Positions 24,001 to 32,236 of a stretch of 37,545 bases of DNA are shown piece after piece (position 1 is the first letter of the stretch; every line of letters starts with the position of its first letter). The stretch covers positions 1-37,545 of the forward strand of contig DHON01000048.1 of NCBI GenBank assembly GCA_002409965.1, written 5' to 3'. A model generated the notes under the pieces. That model had not been told where the DNA came from and did not search any database. It saw only the letters and a list, made by a program, of their open reading frames with translations. The DNA is from Firmicutes bacterium UBA5389. GTDB taxonomy: Bacteria; Bacillota; DTU025. A program made the translations under genes and the position numbers.

Positions 24001-24891
24001 CTAGAACGAGAAGCCCAGCGACAGCCAGTGCGAGTCCGGCAGCTCCGCGTGGAACTGATAGGCGTAGTCGATGCGGAAGCTCTCATAGGCGAACCCCGCG
24101 CCGGCCGTGAACCCGTACTGCTTGTCGGCATTCATCGTCGCGCCTGCTCGAGCAGCGAACGCGTCGACGATCCGGTACTCAGCGCCCACGCGACCGGTGG
24201 AATGCGTGACATCGTAGTCGGCAGCCAGGATAAGCCCCTTAAGCGGCTTCACCGACAGACCCAGGACATACGACCGATCGAAATCGTCCTGGTGGCCGCT
24301 CTCGAACTTGACCGTTCCCAGCATATTGCGGGCTACAGCGCCGACCCTAACCCCGGCCAGCGAAGGCAGGGTGATCAGCGCGCCTATGTCGCCTGTGGCA
24401 CCGAAGCCGCGGTTAGTGCCGATATCCTGCGAGTACAGCTTGAGCGCCGCGCCCAACGCGAACGGCCCCAGCGCGCGCGCATATCCGCCCGCCACGGTCC
24501 CCTCGCGGTAGTCCAGATCCCCAGTAGGATTGCCGAACTCATCGGTAGTGCCCACTGTGGACATCAGCCCGAACACGGCGGCACCCACGTTCTTCTGGGC
24601 ATAGCCGGCGCCGAAGTAACTGCCGGCCCCCATCATGTTCGAGTAAAGCGATGTTACGCTACGTCCCTCGATCAGGGCCAGACCCGCAGGATTGTAGTAT
24701 ACTGCGTTGGCATCGTCGACAACGGCCACAAACGCGCCGCCCATTCCGAGCGCCCGGGCACCCATGCCCACATCGAACAGGGCGCCAGTGCCCACAGGAT
24801 CGTCCTCCGCGAAAGCCGCCGGCGCAGCGGCAAGCACCGCCACCGCCGCTAGGGCGACCATGAACAGCCAGTTAGTATGCTTCATTCTCAT
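24001..24891 (-). CDS. PorV/UPF0164 family outer-membrane protein
   Basis: A 296-residue barrel protein with a signal peptide ending near AAFAE. It has the PorV/PorQ family signature GARALGMGGAFVAVVDDANAV followed by YYNPAGLALIEG. PorV is the outer-membrane shuttle that receives type IX cargo by its C-terminal domain. Other members are FadL-like transport barrels, so the family alone does not prove secretion. The C-terminus is Phe (LSLGFSF), as for BAM substrates. The ATG has GGGGTGA about 6 bases upstream. It begins only 14 bases after the protease stop, which argues for one transcript. Confidence 0.88.
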   Translation of the reverse strand: MRMKHTNWLFMVALAAVAVLAAAPAAFAEDDPVGTGALFDVGMGARALGMGGAFVAVVDDANAVYYNPAGLALIEGRSVTSLYSNMMGAGSYFGAGYAQKNVGAAVFGLMSTVGTTDEFGNPTGDLDYREGTVAGGYARALGPFALGAALKLYSQDIGTNRGFGATGDIGALITLPSLAGVRVGAVARNMLGTVKFESGHQDDFDRSYVLGLSVKPLKGLILAADYDVTHSTGRVGAEYRIVDAFAARAGATMNADKQYGFTAGAGFAYESFRIDYAYQFHAELPDSHWLSLGFSF

Positions 24892-24905
24892 TTTGTCACC
24901 CCCCG

Positions 24906-27900
24906 TTAGCGGCTAATGACGAGCCGCATGATATCTGTCTTTACTCCGTCAGCGGTAACCATGTAGCACAAGTAAAGCCCGTTAGCCAGCGGCTTACCGG
25001 CCTTGTCGACCAGATTCCATACATGGAAGTTCTGCCCGTCCTCGAACTCGTGCGAGAACACCTGCCGGCCGGCGATGTCGTAGATGTACAGCGTTGCACC
25101 GCCGGAGGCATTAACCCAGAAGTTCATCGAGTCGGATGCTGGGTTGGGCCCTGCCACGAACGAGTTGACGCCAGCGTTGATGAGCAGGAACTGCCCGCTC
25201 TCGGCCTCGCTTGACGTGCCGTACTTGTCGGTCGCTACCACTCTCACCTTGCACGGGCCGCTCCTCGGTGCCTTGGAGACATCCCAGTTGTACGTGCCCG
25301 TGTATTCCTTGCCCTCAGGCGGCTCGCCGTTGGGCAGGCCAGTCGCGAACGTGGTCCATGCGGCACCGCCGTCGAAGGAGTATTGCAGCGTTACGGTGAG
25401 AGGCGCATCTTCCGCGTGTGTCGCCTTCCACTGCACCTGGTTGACCCCGTGCCACGTGTCGTTGGCTAGCGGCGCGAGCACTTCGACTTCGGGCTCGACG
25501 CCGAGCCAATCAGCGATGGCGCCCAGCAGGATCTCGGGCAGAGTCGGCGGCGGGGGTTCGCCGTTTCGCGAGCCAGCCTCGGGCTCTCTGGGGCTCTCGA
25601 GGGGTATCGCCTCGAACATGAAGGCGAAGAACATCAGACGGTGTTCGTCGTCGCAGCGCAACGCACACGGTTTGCCGGCATCGTTCAGGAACACTGGACG
25701 CGCGCCGGGGCCGAGATCGAGCGAATCGGTACCGTCAACGAACTCGCCGAAGGCCAAGGCTATCTCGAGTCCGTCTGTGATGGGATCGCCTGGAACACCC
25801 CACAGCTTAGTGGTGCCGACGTCGTCTTTCTTCCCTATGACGTGCAAGTAGTTCCGGGCGAACTCGCTCTTCTCGGGATCCAACACCCACATAACCTCAG
25901 GTCCGCTCAGGAAGAGCCTGCCTCCCTGGTCGAGGTAGTTGGCCACTGCGTCCTGCTCCGCATCGTCAAGCGAGCCAAACTGACCGCAGTTCCATATCAC
26001 TCTGAACTGCTCCAGGCCAGCCTTAGCTCCGCCAGCTGCGATCACGTCACTAGGCTCGACGATGACGTGCTCCTTCCGCAGCTCGGTGAGGAGCCAATCC
26101 CAGTATCCCTCAGTATCGGGTTCACCCTCATCGTCATCAACGAACACTATGGTTTCGGTGTCGAGCACGATCACCTGAAGCTCAGCGCCTACGGTATCGC
26201 CCTCAAGGTTCGTAACCCACAGAGTCGGCCGGTAGACGCCTGTCTCCGCGTAGGCGTGCATCGCGTTGGGCTTATCAGTCGTGGTTCCATCGTCGAAGTC
26301 CCACTCGTAACTCAGCATACGCCCTATGAGCGGGTTGGGATCGTGGGCATCGCCTGAGAACGAAATCACCTGGCCGGGCTTGGCGAAATACAGGCTCGCC
26401 TCGGCCTTGTCGATCACAGGCGGCAGCATGAGCTCATCGTCCATCAGGTACTCATAGATCTTCGTCAACAGATAAGGAGTGGAATTCGTGCTTGGGTTGT
26501 TCGGGTCATGCTCGTACATCAGCGAAGACCACGGACATGACAGATACACGATTCTGTATGTATCGTTGGCGTGGCGCAGACCCAGTGCGCCTGGGAGATC
26601 CATTATGTCTGGTTCTCCGCCTGGCTCCGTGAAGTCCCACGCGCCCGTGAGTATGGTCTGGGAGAGCAGGTCCGGCGCAATGAGGTCGTCACGGCGCGTC
26701 TTGACCATCCATTCCAGCCCGATTCCATCGGATATCGGATCGCCTTCGACGCCCTTGTAGATGTCGATCTCGACGTTCAACCCATAGGCGCCGTCTATAT
26801 GCAGATAGTCAGTGCCGAACCAGTCCAGCCCCATGTCGCCCAGATAGTCCGGAGCCGCAAAGAAAACCCTCCCGCCATTGTCCATGAAGCTCGCCAAGAA
26901 CTCCTGATCCCAAGGGGACACGACCTCAAACCGGGTGAAGCCTGTATCCCAGAAGATCGGGTTCTCTACCGCAGTCGTGGAAAGCCCAAGCGGGTACCTG
27001 CTATCGACCCTAACGAACGGAATCTGCGCGTCAAGAGCCGGCAACATCCACAGGATACTGACAGGGAGTCCGATGCTGAATGCGCCAGTGTCGTCCACGT
27101 AGACTATGGTGCCCGGGTTTGCGGCGGTCACTTGCACCGGCGCCTTGGATATGGAGCCGTCTATGCCCTGAGCATAGAACCAAGCCACCAAGGAACCTTC
27201 TCTTTCAAACGTGCAGCTGGCCACAAGGCCGTATACCTTCTGGTCGCCAAACTGCCACCAACACTGGGCCACACTGCCTGGGTTCTCCAGGCGGGCTTCA
27301 AAATTGACTTTGCGCGGCTTTCCGAAGGTCGAATCTGCACCCGCGTACGCGATACCAGGCGGGTAGACGCGATTCAAGGCATTCGCTACATTGAGCCGCC
27401 TGCCCGTGGTGGTCGTTCCCATCAGGTCAGGCAGAGGATCGCCCGACTTGAGCAGGATATCCTTGATCGTCTCCTGCCCGGGCATCCAGCCGGGCGCGCC
27501 CGGATATTGCGGAAGATCAGGATACTCAGCTATCAGCAACGCCGCGGCGCCCGCCACATGCGGAGTAGCCATGGAGGTGCCGCCCATCCATGCCCACACG
27601 CTCTCCGTGCCATCGGGATAGCAGGACAGGATCATATGGCCCGGCGCCCCAATGTCCACCGAATTAGCGCCCCAGTTGGAGAAGTTAGCTACCTTGTCAT
27701 TCCACTCGGTCGCCGCCACCGCGATCACATTGGGCAGATCGTAAGAGGATGGGTAATGCGGCATTATGTCGTTGTCGACACCCTCATTCCCCGCGGCAGC
27801 GATGAACAGCATCCCGGAATTGGCGATGGCCTCCTCAAGAGACTTGCTGTATCCGCCGCCTCCCCAGGAGTTGCTGGTAATGGTGGCGCCCATCTTCTTC

Positions 27901-28856
27901 GCGTAGTTCAGGGCCTTGATAGCATTATCGCTCTGGCCTCCGCCGGGGCCCAAGAACTTACACGACATGATCTGAACATTCCAAGCAACGCCCGCAACGC
28001 CCCCATGAAAACCGCCTGCCACTGCATCGTTGCCTCGCGCGCCTATGATACCGGCGCAGTGCGTGCCATGGTAGTCATCGTTGGGATCGTCGTGGTAAAT
28101 GGTGCCGTCGTCGTAGTAGAAGTCGTACCCGTAGACATCGTCGACGAAGCCGTTGCCATCGTCGTCAACTCCGGGCTCGCCATGGAGCTCAGCCTCATTC
28201 ACCCACATGTTGGGGGCAAGGTCCGGGTGGTAGGACTGGATCCCCTGGTCGATCACGCACACAATCACGTCCGATGCATCAGTGCGCACATCCCATGCCT
28301 CCGGCGCGTTGATATCGGCGCCTGGCAGAGGAGCATGGAACCATCTCTCCGTGGCCGCCTGGTTGCCCGTGTTATGCATGTTGTACAACCATTCATAGGT
28401 GAAGAAGCGATCATTGGGATACGTCGCATCGGGATACCACAAGTAGTTGGGCTCAGCGTAGCGCACAAAGGGGCTGGACTCATACCGAATCACTGCCTCC
28501 GCCACGCTCATGGTCGCAGGGATCTTAAGCTTGTACACGTCAGCGGCGGCGCTGACAGGTATGGCCTCCACGACCTCCGCGCCCAGCACGGCATTGAGGC
28601 TCCTGAAGTCCTCCGCGGCCGCCTGCGCATCCGCGTCGGCAGCCGACATGTAGGTCTTAAGCCTCACCAGGATCTCGCCTTCGGCCCAAGTCGGCTCTTT
28701 CTGCCCCCTGGAAACCGGTATGACCTTGAAAGGGTCGGCAGAGTCGATCTGGACCTTGCCCGGGAGCTCCGCCGCCGCAGAGGCCGCAAACGCCGCCAAG
28801 AGCACTGCTATAATGCCCAGCAGCAGAGCGCGCCTCCAAATTGCACTTCTCGACAC
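24906..28856 (-). CDS. Large subtilisin-like (S8) surface protease with FlgD/type A-like C-terminal domain
   Basis: A 1316-residue exported serine protease. After the signal peptide and an inhibitor-like pro-region (about 35-150) comes a complete S8 domain with D203 (VIDQGI), H263 (DYHGTHCAG), N357 (AAAGNEG) and S428 (GGTSMATPHVAG). Further on are a PKD-like unit (about 505-570), two duplicated glutamine-amidotransferase-like units starting IVYVDDTG (about 583) and IVFVDDDEG (about 902), a PKD domain (about 813-900, YEWDFDDGT), another Ig unit, and a final domain (about 1235-1316) with AGPNPASD, LYIYDIAGRQVF, KPLANGLYLCYMV. The last matches FlgD-Ig/type IX type A sorting domains. I chose the GTG at 28856, with GGGGGG 7 bases upstream. 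It precedes the PorV-like gene by 14 bases. Confidence 0.9.
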   Translation of the reverse strand: MSRSAIWRRALLLGIIAVLLAAFAASAAAELPGKVQIDSADPFKVIPVSRGQKEPTWAEGEILVRLKTYMSAADADAQAAAEDFRSLNAVLGAEVVEAIPVSAAADVYKLKIPATMSVAEAVIRYESSPFVRYAEPNYLWYPDATYPNDRFFTYEWLYNMHNTGNQAATERWFHAPLPGADINAPEAWDVRTDASDVIVCVIDQGIQSYHPDLAPNMWVNEAELHGEPGVDDDGNGFVDDVYGYDFYYDDGTIYHDDPNDDYHGTHCAGIIGARGNDAVAGGFHGGVAGVAWNVQIMSCKFLGPGGGQSDNAIKALNYAKKMGATITSNSWGGGGYSKSLEEAIANSGMLFIAAAGNEGVDNDIMPHYPSSYDLPNVIAVAATEWNDKVANFSNWGANSVDIGAPGHMILSCYPDGTESVWAWMGGTSMATPHVAGAAALLIAEYPDLPQYPGAPGWMPGQETIKDILLKSGDPLPDLMGTTTTGRRLNVANALNRVYPPGIAYAGADSTFGKPRKVNFEARLENPGSVAQCWWQFGDQKVYGLVASCTFEREGSLVAWFYAQGIDGSISKAPVQVTAANPGTIVYVDDTGAFSIGLPVSILWMLPALDAQIPFVRVDSRYPLGLSTTAVENPIFWDTGFTRFEVVSPWDQEFLASFMDNGGRVFFAAPDYLGDMGLDWFGTDYLHIDGAYGLNVEIDIYKGVEGDPISDGIGLEWMVKTRRDDLIAPDLLSQTILTGAWDFTEPGGEPDIMDLPGALGLRHANDTYRIVYLSCPWSSLMYEHDPNNPSTNSTPYLLTKIYEYLMDDELMLPPVIDKAEASLYFAKPGQVISFSGDAHDPNPLIGRMLSYEWDFDDGTTTDKPNAMHAYAETGVYRPTLWVTNLEGDTVGAELQVIVLDTETIVFVDDDEGEPDTEGYWDWLLTELRKEHVIVEPSDVIAAGGAKAGLEQFRVIWNCGQFGSLDDAEQDAVANYLDQGGRLFLSGPEVMWVLDPEKSEFARNYLHVIGKKDDVGTTKLWGVPGDPITDGLEIALAFGEFVDGTDSLDLGPGARPVFLNDAGKPCALRCDDEHRLMFFAFMFEAIPLESPREPEAGSRNGEPPPPTLPEILLGAIADWLGVEPEVEVLAPLANDTWHGVNQVQWKATHAEDAPLTVTLQYSFDGGAAWTTFATGLPNGEPPEGKEYTGTYNWDVSKAPRSGPCKVRVVATDKYGTSSEAESGQFLLINAGVNSFVAGPNPASDSMNFWVNASGGATLYIYDIAGRQVFSHEFEDGQNFHVWNLVDKAGKPLANGLYLCYMVTADGVKTDIMRLVISR

Positions 28857-29036
28857 ATGGATTCCCCCCTTGTAGATTAGTCGCATCGGCGCCAAAACAC
28901 ATATGGCAGCGACTCACAGTTCGTAAATGCTCATATCACCTCCGAATATCGAATCATCAAGGCTCTCCCATTATCCGCGGAGGAGAGGCCCAGTCATTGA
29001 GGGTATGGGTATATATGGCCCGCATACTCCGTATTG

Positions 29037-29052
29037 CTAATTCAACGGAAAG
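29037..29052 (-). repeat. Repeated 16-base motif, copy 2
   Basis: CTAATTCAACGGAAAG on the plus strand, one mismatch from copy 1 at 23924-23939. It lies about 180 bases before the protease start. Both copies precede genes of the protease/PorV/SprA-like group on the same strand, so a shared regulator site is possible. The 267-base gap 28857-29123 holds nothing else I could name. Confidence 0.5.
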
Positions 29053-29123
29053 ACACGTTCACCTTCTTGGAATTGCGGTTCTTTGCGATTAGCAGACACA
29101 CTTGACCCGGAGATCTTTAGCAT

Positions 29124-29146
29124 GAAAACGCCCTAAGCGGGCTTTC
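29124..29146 (-). terminator. Terminator at the end of the LolA-RND-MATE operon
   Basis: On the minus strand, GCCC and GGGC (29139-29142 and 29130-29133) form a short stem followed by GTTTTC. It is 35 bases after the stop of the last gene. The plus strand also reads into a T-rich end, so it may work both ways. Confidence 0.55.
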
Positions 29147-29181
29147 GGAAGATATCGGCCGGCGATGGGCAGACGGCTGAT

Positions 29182-29607
29182 CTACCACGCCGCCCAGTCG
29201 CGTCGACGCAGAACTCTGAAAGGTAGGGAGAAAACCAGCACAATGTAGGCTACTTGAACCAGCACGACAGGCTGCGAGGCCAGAGCGGCCTGGGCAAAGG
29301 CGTCGCTGTATGTGGCAAGCCCCGGCCAGAACCTGCTGATGCCCACGGCCGTCAGAAGAGACAGCCCGAGCCTGCCCGAGGCCATTCCCGCCGCCCTGAT
29401 AAACGCCAACAGGGCACCCGACCGCCGGTCCCAGAGATAGCACACAGTCACGTACAGCAGGAGTTCAGACGCGATTAGCTGCCATGGATCGATGACGCAG
29501 ATATCGGCGAGTTCGCATCGGCCCAGTACCGCATGTCCCGCCATGAAGGCTATTATGGCGAGGAGCAGCGCTATGTAGCCTCCAGCCGCCTTGGGCTTGA
29601 TGTTCAT
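29182..29607 (-). CDS. Small integral membrane protein
   Basis: A 141-residue protein with about four membrane segments (YIALLLAIIAFMAGHAVL, WQLIASELLLYVTVCYLW, LGLSLLTAVGISRFW, VVLVQVAYIVLVFSLPF). I do not recognise a family. The start ATG overlaps the MATE stop by one base (TGATG), and AAGGAG lies 11 bases upstream, so translation is coupled to the MATE gene. The open frame extends further upstream inside the MATE gene but only as a shadow. It is the last gene of the five-gene operon. Confidence 0.75.
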   Translation of the reverse strand: MNIKPKAAGGYIALLLAIIAFMAGHAVLGRCELADICVIDPWQLIASELLLYVTVCYLWDRRSGALLAFIRAAGMASGRLGLSLLTAVGISRFWPGLATYSDAFAQAALASQPVVLVQVAYIVLVFSLPFRVLRRRDWAAW

Positions 29608-31115
29608 CACACACTCATCTCCTTCCATCGCCCGCCGGCGAAGCGCGCCATGGAGACCGACCCGCGCACGACCCAATCGAGAGCCATCGCGTACCACGCG
29701 CCCTGCAGGCCCCAGCCCAACACATTCACGAACAGCCCCGCCAACGAGAACCTGACCAACCATACGCTTGCCATGGCCACGTACAGCACGGCCTTGGTGT
29801 CGCCCGCGCCTCGCAGCGCCCCCATGAACACATACGCCGTCGACATGGGAATCTGCGCGCACGCCATGATTCGGAGCACGCTCGCGCCCATGGCTATGAT
29901 CTCCGGATCGTCCACGTACAACCGCATGAGCATGGCTGGGAAGAAGAACAGGACCGCGCCCATGAGCCCCATTACCGTTGCGCTCATCTTCCACGACTGC
30001 CACCCGGCTCGCTCGGCGACATCGGGGCGCCCAGCTCCCAGCGCCTGTCCCACCATGGTGGTGGCAGATACCGCAAACGCGAATCCCGGCATGTACGAGA
30101 TGCCTTCCGCGTTGATGGCGATGGCGTGTGCCGCGTACGCCGAGGTGCCCAGGGCCGACACTATACGAACGTAGAATGCCAGGCCCAGGCTGAGGCTGAC
30201 TCGCTCCATCGATGCAGGCAGCCCGATGCGGACAACGCGTCCGATCAGGTCCCAGTCAAAGCGGAAGCGCCGGCCGGTGCGCACTGTGACCACTCCCCGA
30301 CCGGAGAAAACATGCCAGAGGAGCATCGAAGTGCCCACCCCGCGGGCGATGGTCGTGGCCAGCGCGGCCCCCTTAACGCCCATCGCCGGAAAGCCGAAGT
30401 TGCCGTATATGAGCGCGTAGTTGCCCAGAAGGTTGCACAGATTCAGAAAGATGTTCACCTTCATGGGGTACTTGGTGTCGCCCGCGCCCCGCAGCGATGC
30501 TGATGCGATCATGTTTATCACCAGCATGAAAAGGCCCGGCATGAGCGTGCGCATGTAGCTCTCACCGTAAGCAATCACGTCCGGCCCGGCCTTCATGAAC
30601 CGCACCAGGCGAGGCGTGGCCAGAAAGCCGATGGTGCCCAGTAGCGCCGCGAGGATCGTGGCCAAAACAAGCGACTGCGCTGTGACCATGTTGGCCCGTT
30701 TTCTATCGCCTGCCCCGATGAACCGGGCAACCAGGGCCGTCGTTCCAACGCTGATGCCCATGAAAAACCCTTGCGCTATGTTAAGCGGTTGGTTGGACAG
30801 GCCCACAGCGGCAACGCAGGCCGCCCCCAGCCTGCCCACCATGATCATGTCGGCCATCTGAGTCACGGTCTGCAGTACCAACTCGGCGATTACCGGCCAC
30901 GCCAGACGGTATATGGTCTTGCGCATCGCGTTCGGATGCGCCATCGCTTCATCGAAGCCGACTCCAGCGAAGGCGCCGATTGCCTGAGGCACAGCGTCTT
31001 CATCACTGCGCCCCTCGGCCCGCCCGGGCGCCAATTCCTCAACCGACACCCCTCCACAGCCAGATGGCATAGTACACGAGATGTCGGCAATGTCGTTGTC
31101 AGACTTGTCTTGCAT
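29607..31115 (-). CDS. MATE family multidrug efflux transporter
   Basis: A 502-residue inner-membrane antiporter of the MATE family, with about twelve membrane segments in two homologous halves. Family segments include LAWPVIAELVLQTVTQMADMIMVG in the first helix, the loop RGAGDTKYPMKVN, and its counterpart RGAGDTKAVLYV in the second half. A hydrophilic N-terminal tail of about 60 residues, Asp/Glu-rich, precedes the first helix and is unusual for the family. GGAGGAG lies just before the ATG at 31115. It follows the barrel gene by 65 bases. MATE proteins export drugs, lipids or cell-wall precursors; the substrate here is unknown. Confidence 0.93.
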   Translation of the reverse strand: MQDKSDNDIADISCTMPSGCGGVSVEELAPGRAEGRSDEDAVPQAIGAFAGVGFDEAMAHPNAMRKTIYRLAWPVIAELVLQTVTQMADMIMVGRLGAACVAAVGLSNQPLNIAQGFFMGISVGTTALVARFIGAGDRKRANMVTAQSLVLATILAALLGTIGFLATPRLVRFMKAGPDVIAYGESYMRTLMPGLFMLVINMIASASLRGAGDTKYPMKVNIFLNLCNLLGNYALIYGNFGFPAMGVKGAALATTIARGVGTSMLLWHVFSGRGVVTVRTGRRFRFDWDLIGRVVRIGLPASMERVSLSLGLAFYVRIVSALGTSAYAAHAIAINAEGISYMPGFAFAVSATTMVGQALGAGRPDVAERAGWQSWKMSATVMGLMGAVLFFFPAMLMRLYVDDPEIIAMGASVLRIMACAQIPMSTAYVFMGALRGAGDTKAVLYVAMASVWLVRFSLAGLFVNVLGWGLQGAWYAMALDWVVRGSVSMARFAGGRWKEMSV

Positions 31116-31180
31116 TAATGCTCCTCCACGCAGGCTCTCAGCCGTCGACTCCGCAGCCGGCGGCGGGAAACGTCCCCCCT

Positions 31181-32236
31181 CTAGAACCGGGACGCAACCT
31201 CCAGGCCGAATACTCTGGTCTTCAGGTCATATCTCGCCTGCAGGCTGGAGAGAAAGCCCTGGTTGAACTGGAACCCTAGGCTGAGCGCGGACGAATCGAT
31301 CGGCCTGAACAGCTCGGGCCCACCATACTCGCCCTGCCCCAGAATCGGAGCGCACACTGTGGCCTTGAGGTTGCCGCGGTCTCCCAGCGCCAGCCACCCA
31401 GACCCAGATATCCAGGCGTGCTCCGATCCACCGCCCGTCTGGGCCACCAGGCCTATTTCAGCTCCCGAGCTGTCAGTCACATCGGCTCTGAACGTGAGCT
31501 TCGAATTGAGCATGATTGAGGGGCCGCCGAACGCGAGGCCCGAATAGAGCATGATCGATACTCCGGTGTCCTCCGGGCTGTACTTGGAATTGTAGCCGAT
31601 ATCGCCGCGCCAGTCCTCGCCGCCCAGCGCCCGCATGTATGCCAGGCGCACGGAGTCAGCCCGAGTCCTTGTGCTCTGCAGGGCCGCGCTGAGGTCGACC
31701 CAGCCCTTGCCGGTCACGTCCCGCCCAGTCTCTTCCACCCAATAGTCCTGCCCTATGAGGCGTGCAGGACATGTGTCAAATCCAGCCGGCACTACTCCGA
31801 AATCGGCCTTCACTCCGATCCGGGCGGTCGCCCCTGTAATCCGGCCAGTCAAAGCCAGCCTGAGCCCGTCTCCCGAACTCTGAAGGTAGGCCATGGCGGA
31901 ACCCTCCACAGCGGCCATGATGCTGAAGATCCGCGCCGTCTCCGCTCCCAGTCCAAAGGTGCAGGACATCGTCTCTTCAGCGACCCGCGGTACTTTGGGA
32001 TTCACCGCTCCGCCCAGCCGGAATGTAGCCCCTTTCCACTCCAAGTCAGATGCCAGGCCTATCCAATCAAGTTTGACCTGCATCTGCTGCTCGTCCGGAC
32101 GCGAGAACGAAAGCCCGCCAAAAAACACTGGAGTGCCCTCTATCACAGTTATCCTAGACGCGCTCGCAGCATGCGGAGCAATCGCCAGAACCAGCGCCAC
32201 CAGTGCGGCGATGATGGTCATCACGCGGCGCTTCAT
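31181..32236 (-). CDS. Outer-membrane beta-barrel protein next to an RND pump
   Basis: A 351-residue exported barrel. The signal peptide ends near AASAS and the C-terminus is Arg-Phe. The body has alternating strand patterns but no recognised family motif. The ATG begins directly after the RND stop (TGAATG), and the ribosome site is inside the end of the RND gene, so translation is coupled. The position suggests that it cooperates with the RND permease, perhaps as an outer-membrane acceptor or exit. It is not a TolC: there are no long coiled coils. Confidence 0.7.
   Translation of the reverse strand: MKRRVMTIIAALVALVLAIAPHAASASRITVIEGTPVFFGGLSFSRPDEQQMQVKLDWIGLASDLEWKGATFRLGGAVNPKVPRVAEETMSCTFGLGAETARIFSIMAAVEGSAMAYLQSSGDGLRLALTGRITGATARIGVKADFGVVPAGFDTCPARLIGQDYWVEETGRDVTGKGWVDLSAALQSTRTRADSVRLAYMRALGGEDWRGDIGYNSKYSPEDTGVSIMLYSGLAFGGPSIMLNSKLTFRADVTDSSGAEIGLVAQTGGGSEHAWISGSGWLALGDRGNLKATVCAPILGQGEYGGPELFRPIDSSALSLGFQFNQGFLSSLQARYDLKTRVFGLEVASRF

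Noticed and set aside
23827..24852. A 341-codon plus-strand frame opposite the PorV-like gene
   Set aside because: Antisense shadow; the minus-strand frame has a signal peptide and the PorV signature.
26571..28880. A 769-codon open frame on the plus strand opposite the protease
   Set aside because: It is an antisense shadow of the high-GC protease gene. It has no ribosome site and no family resemblance, while the minus-strand frame has full S8 motifs.
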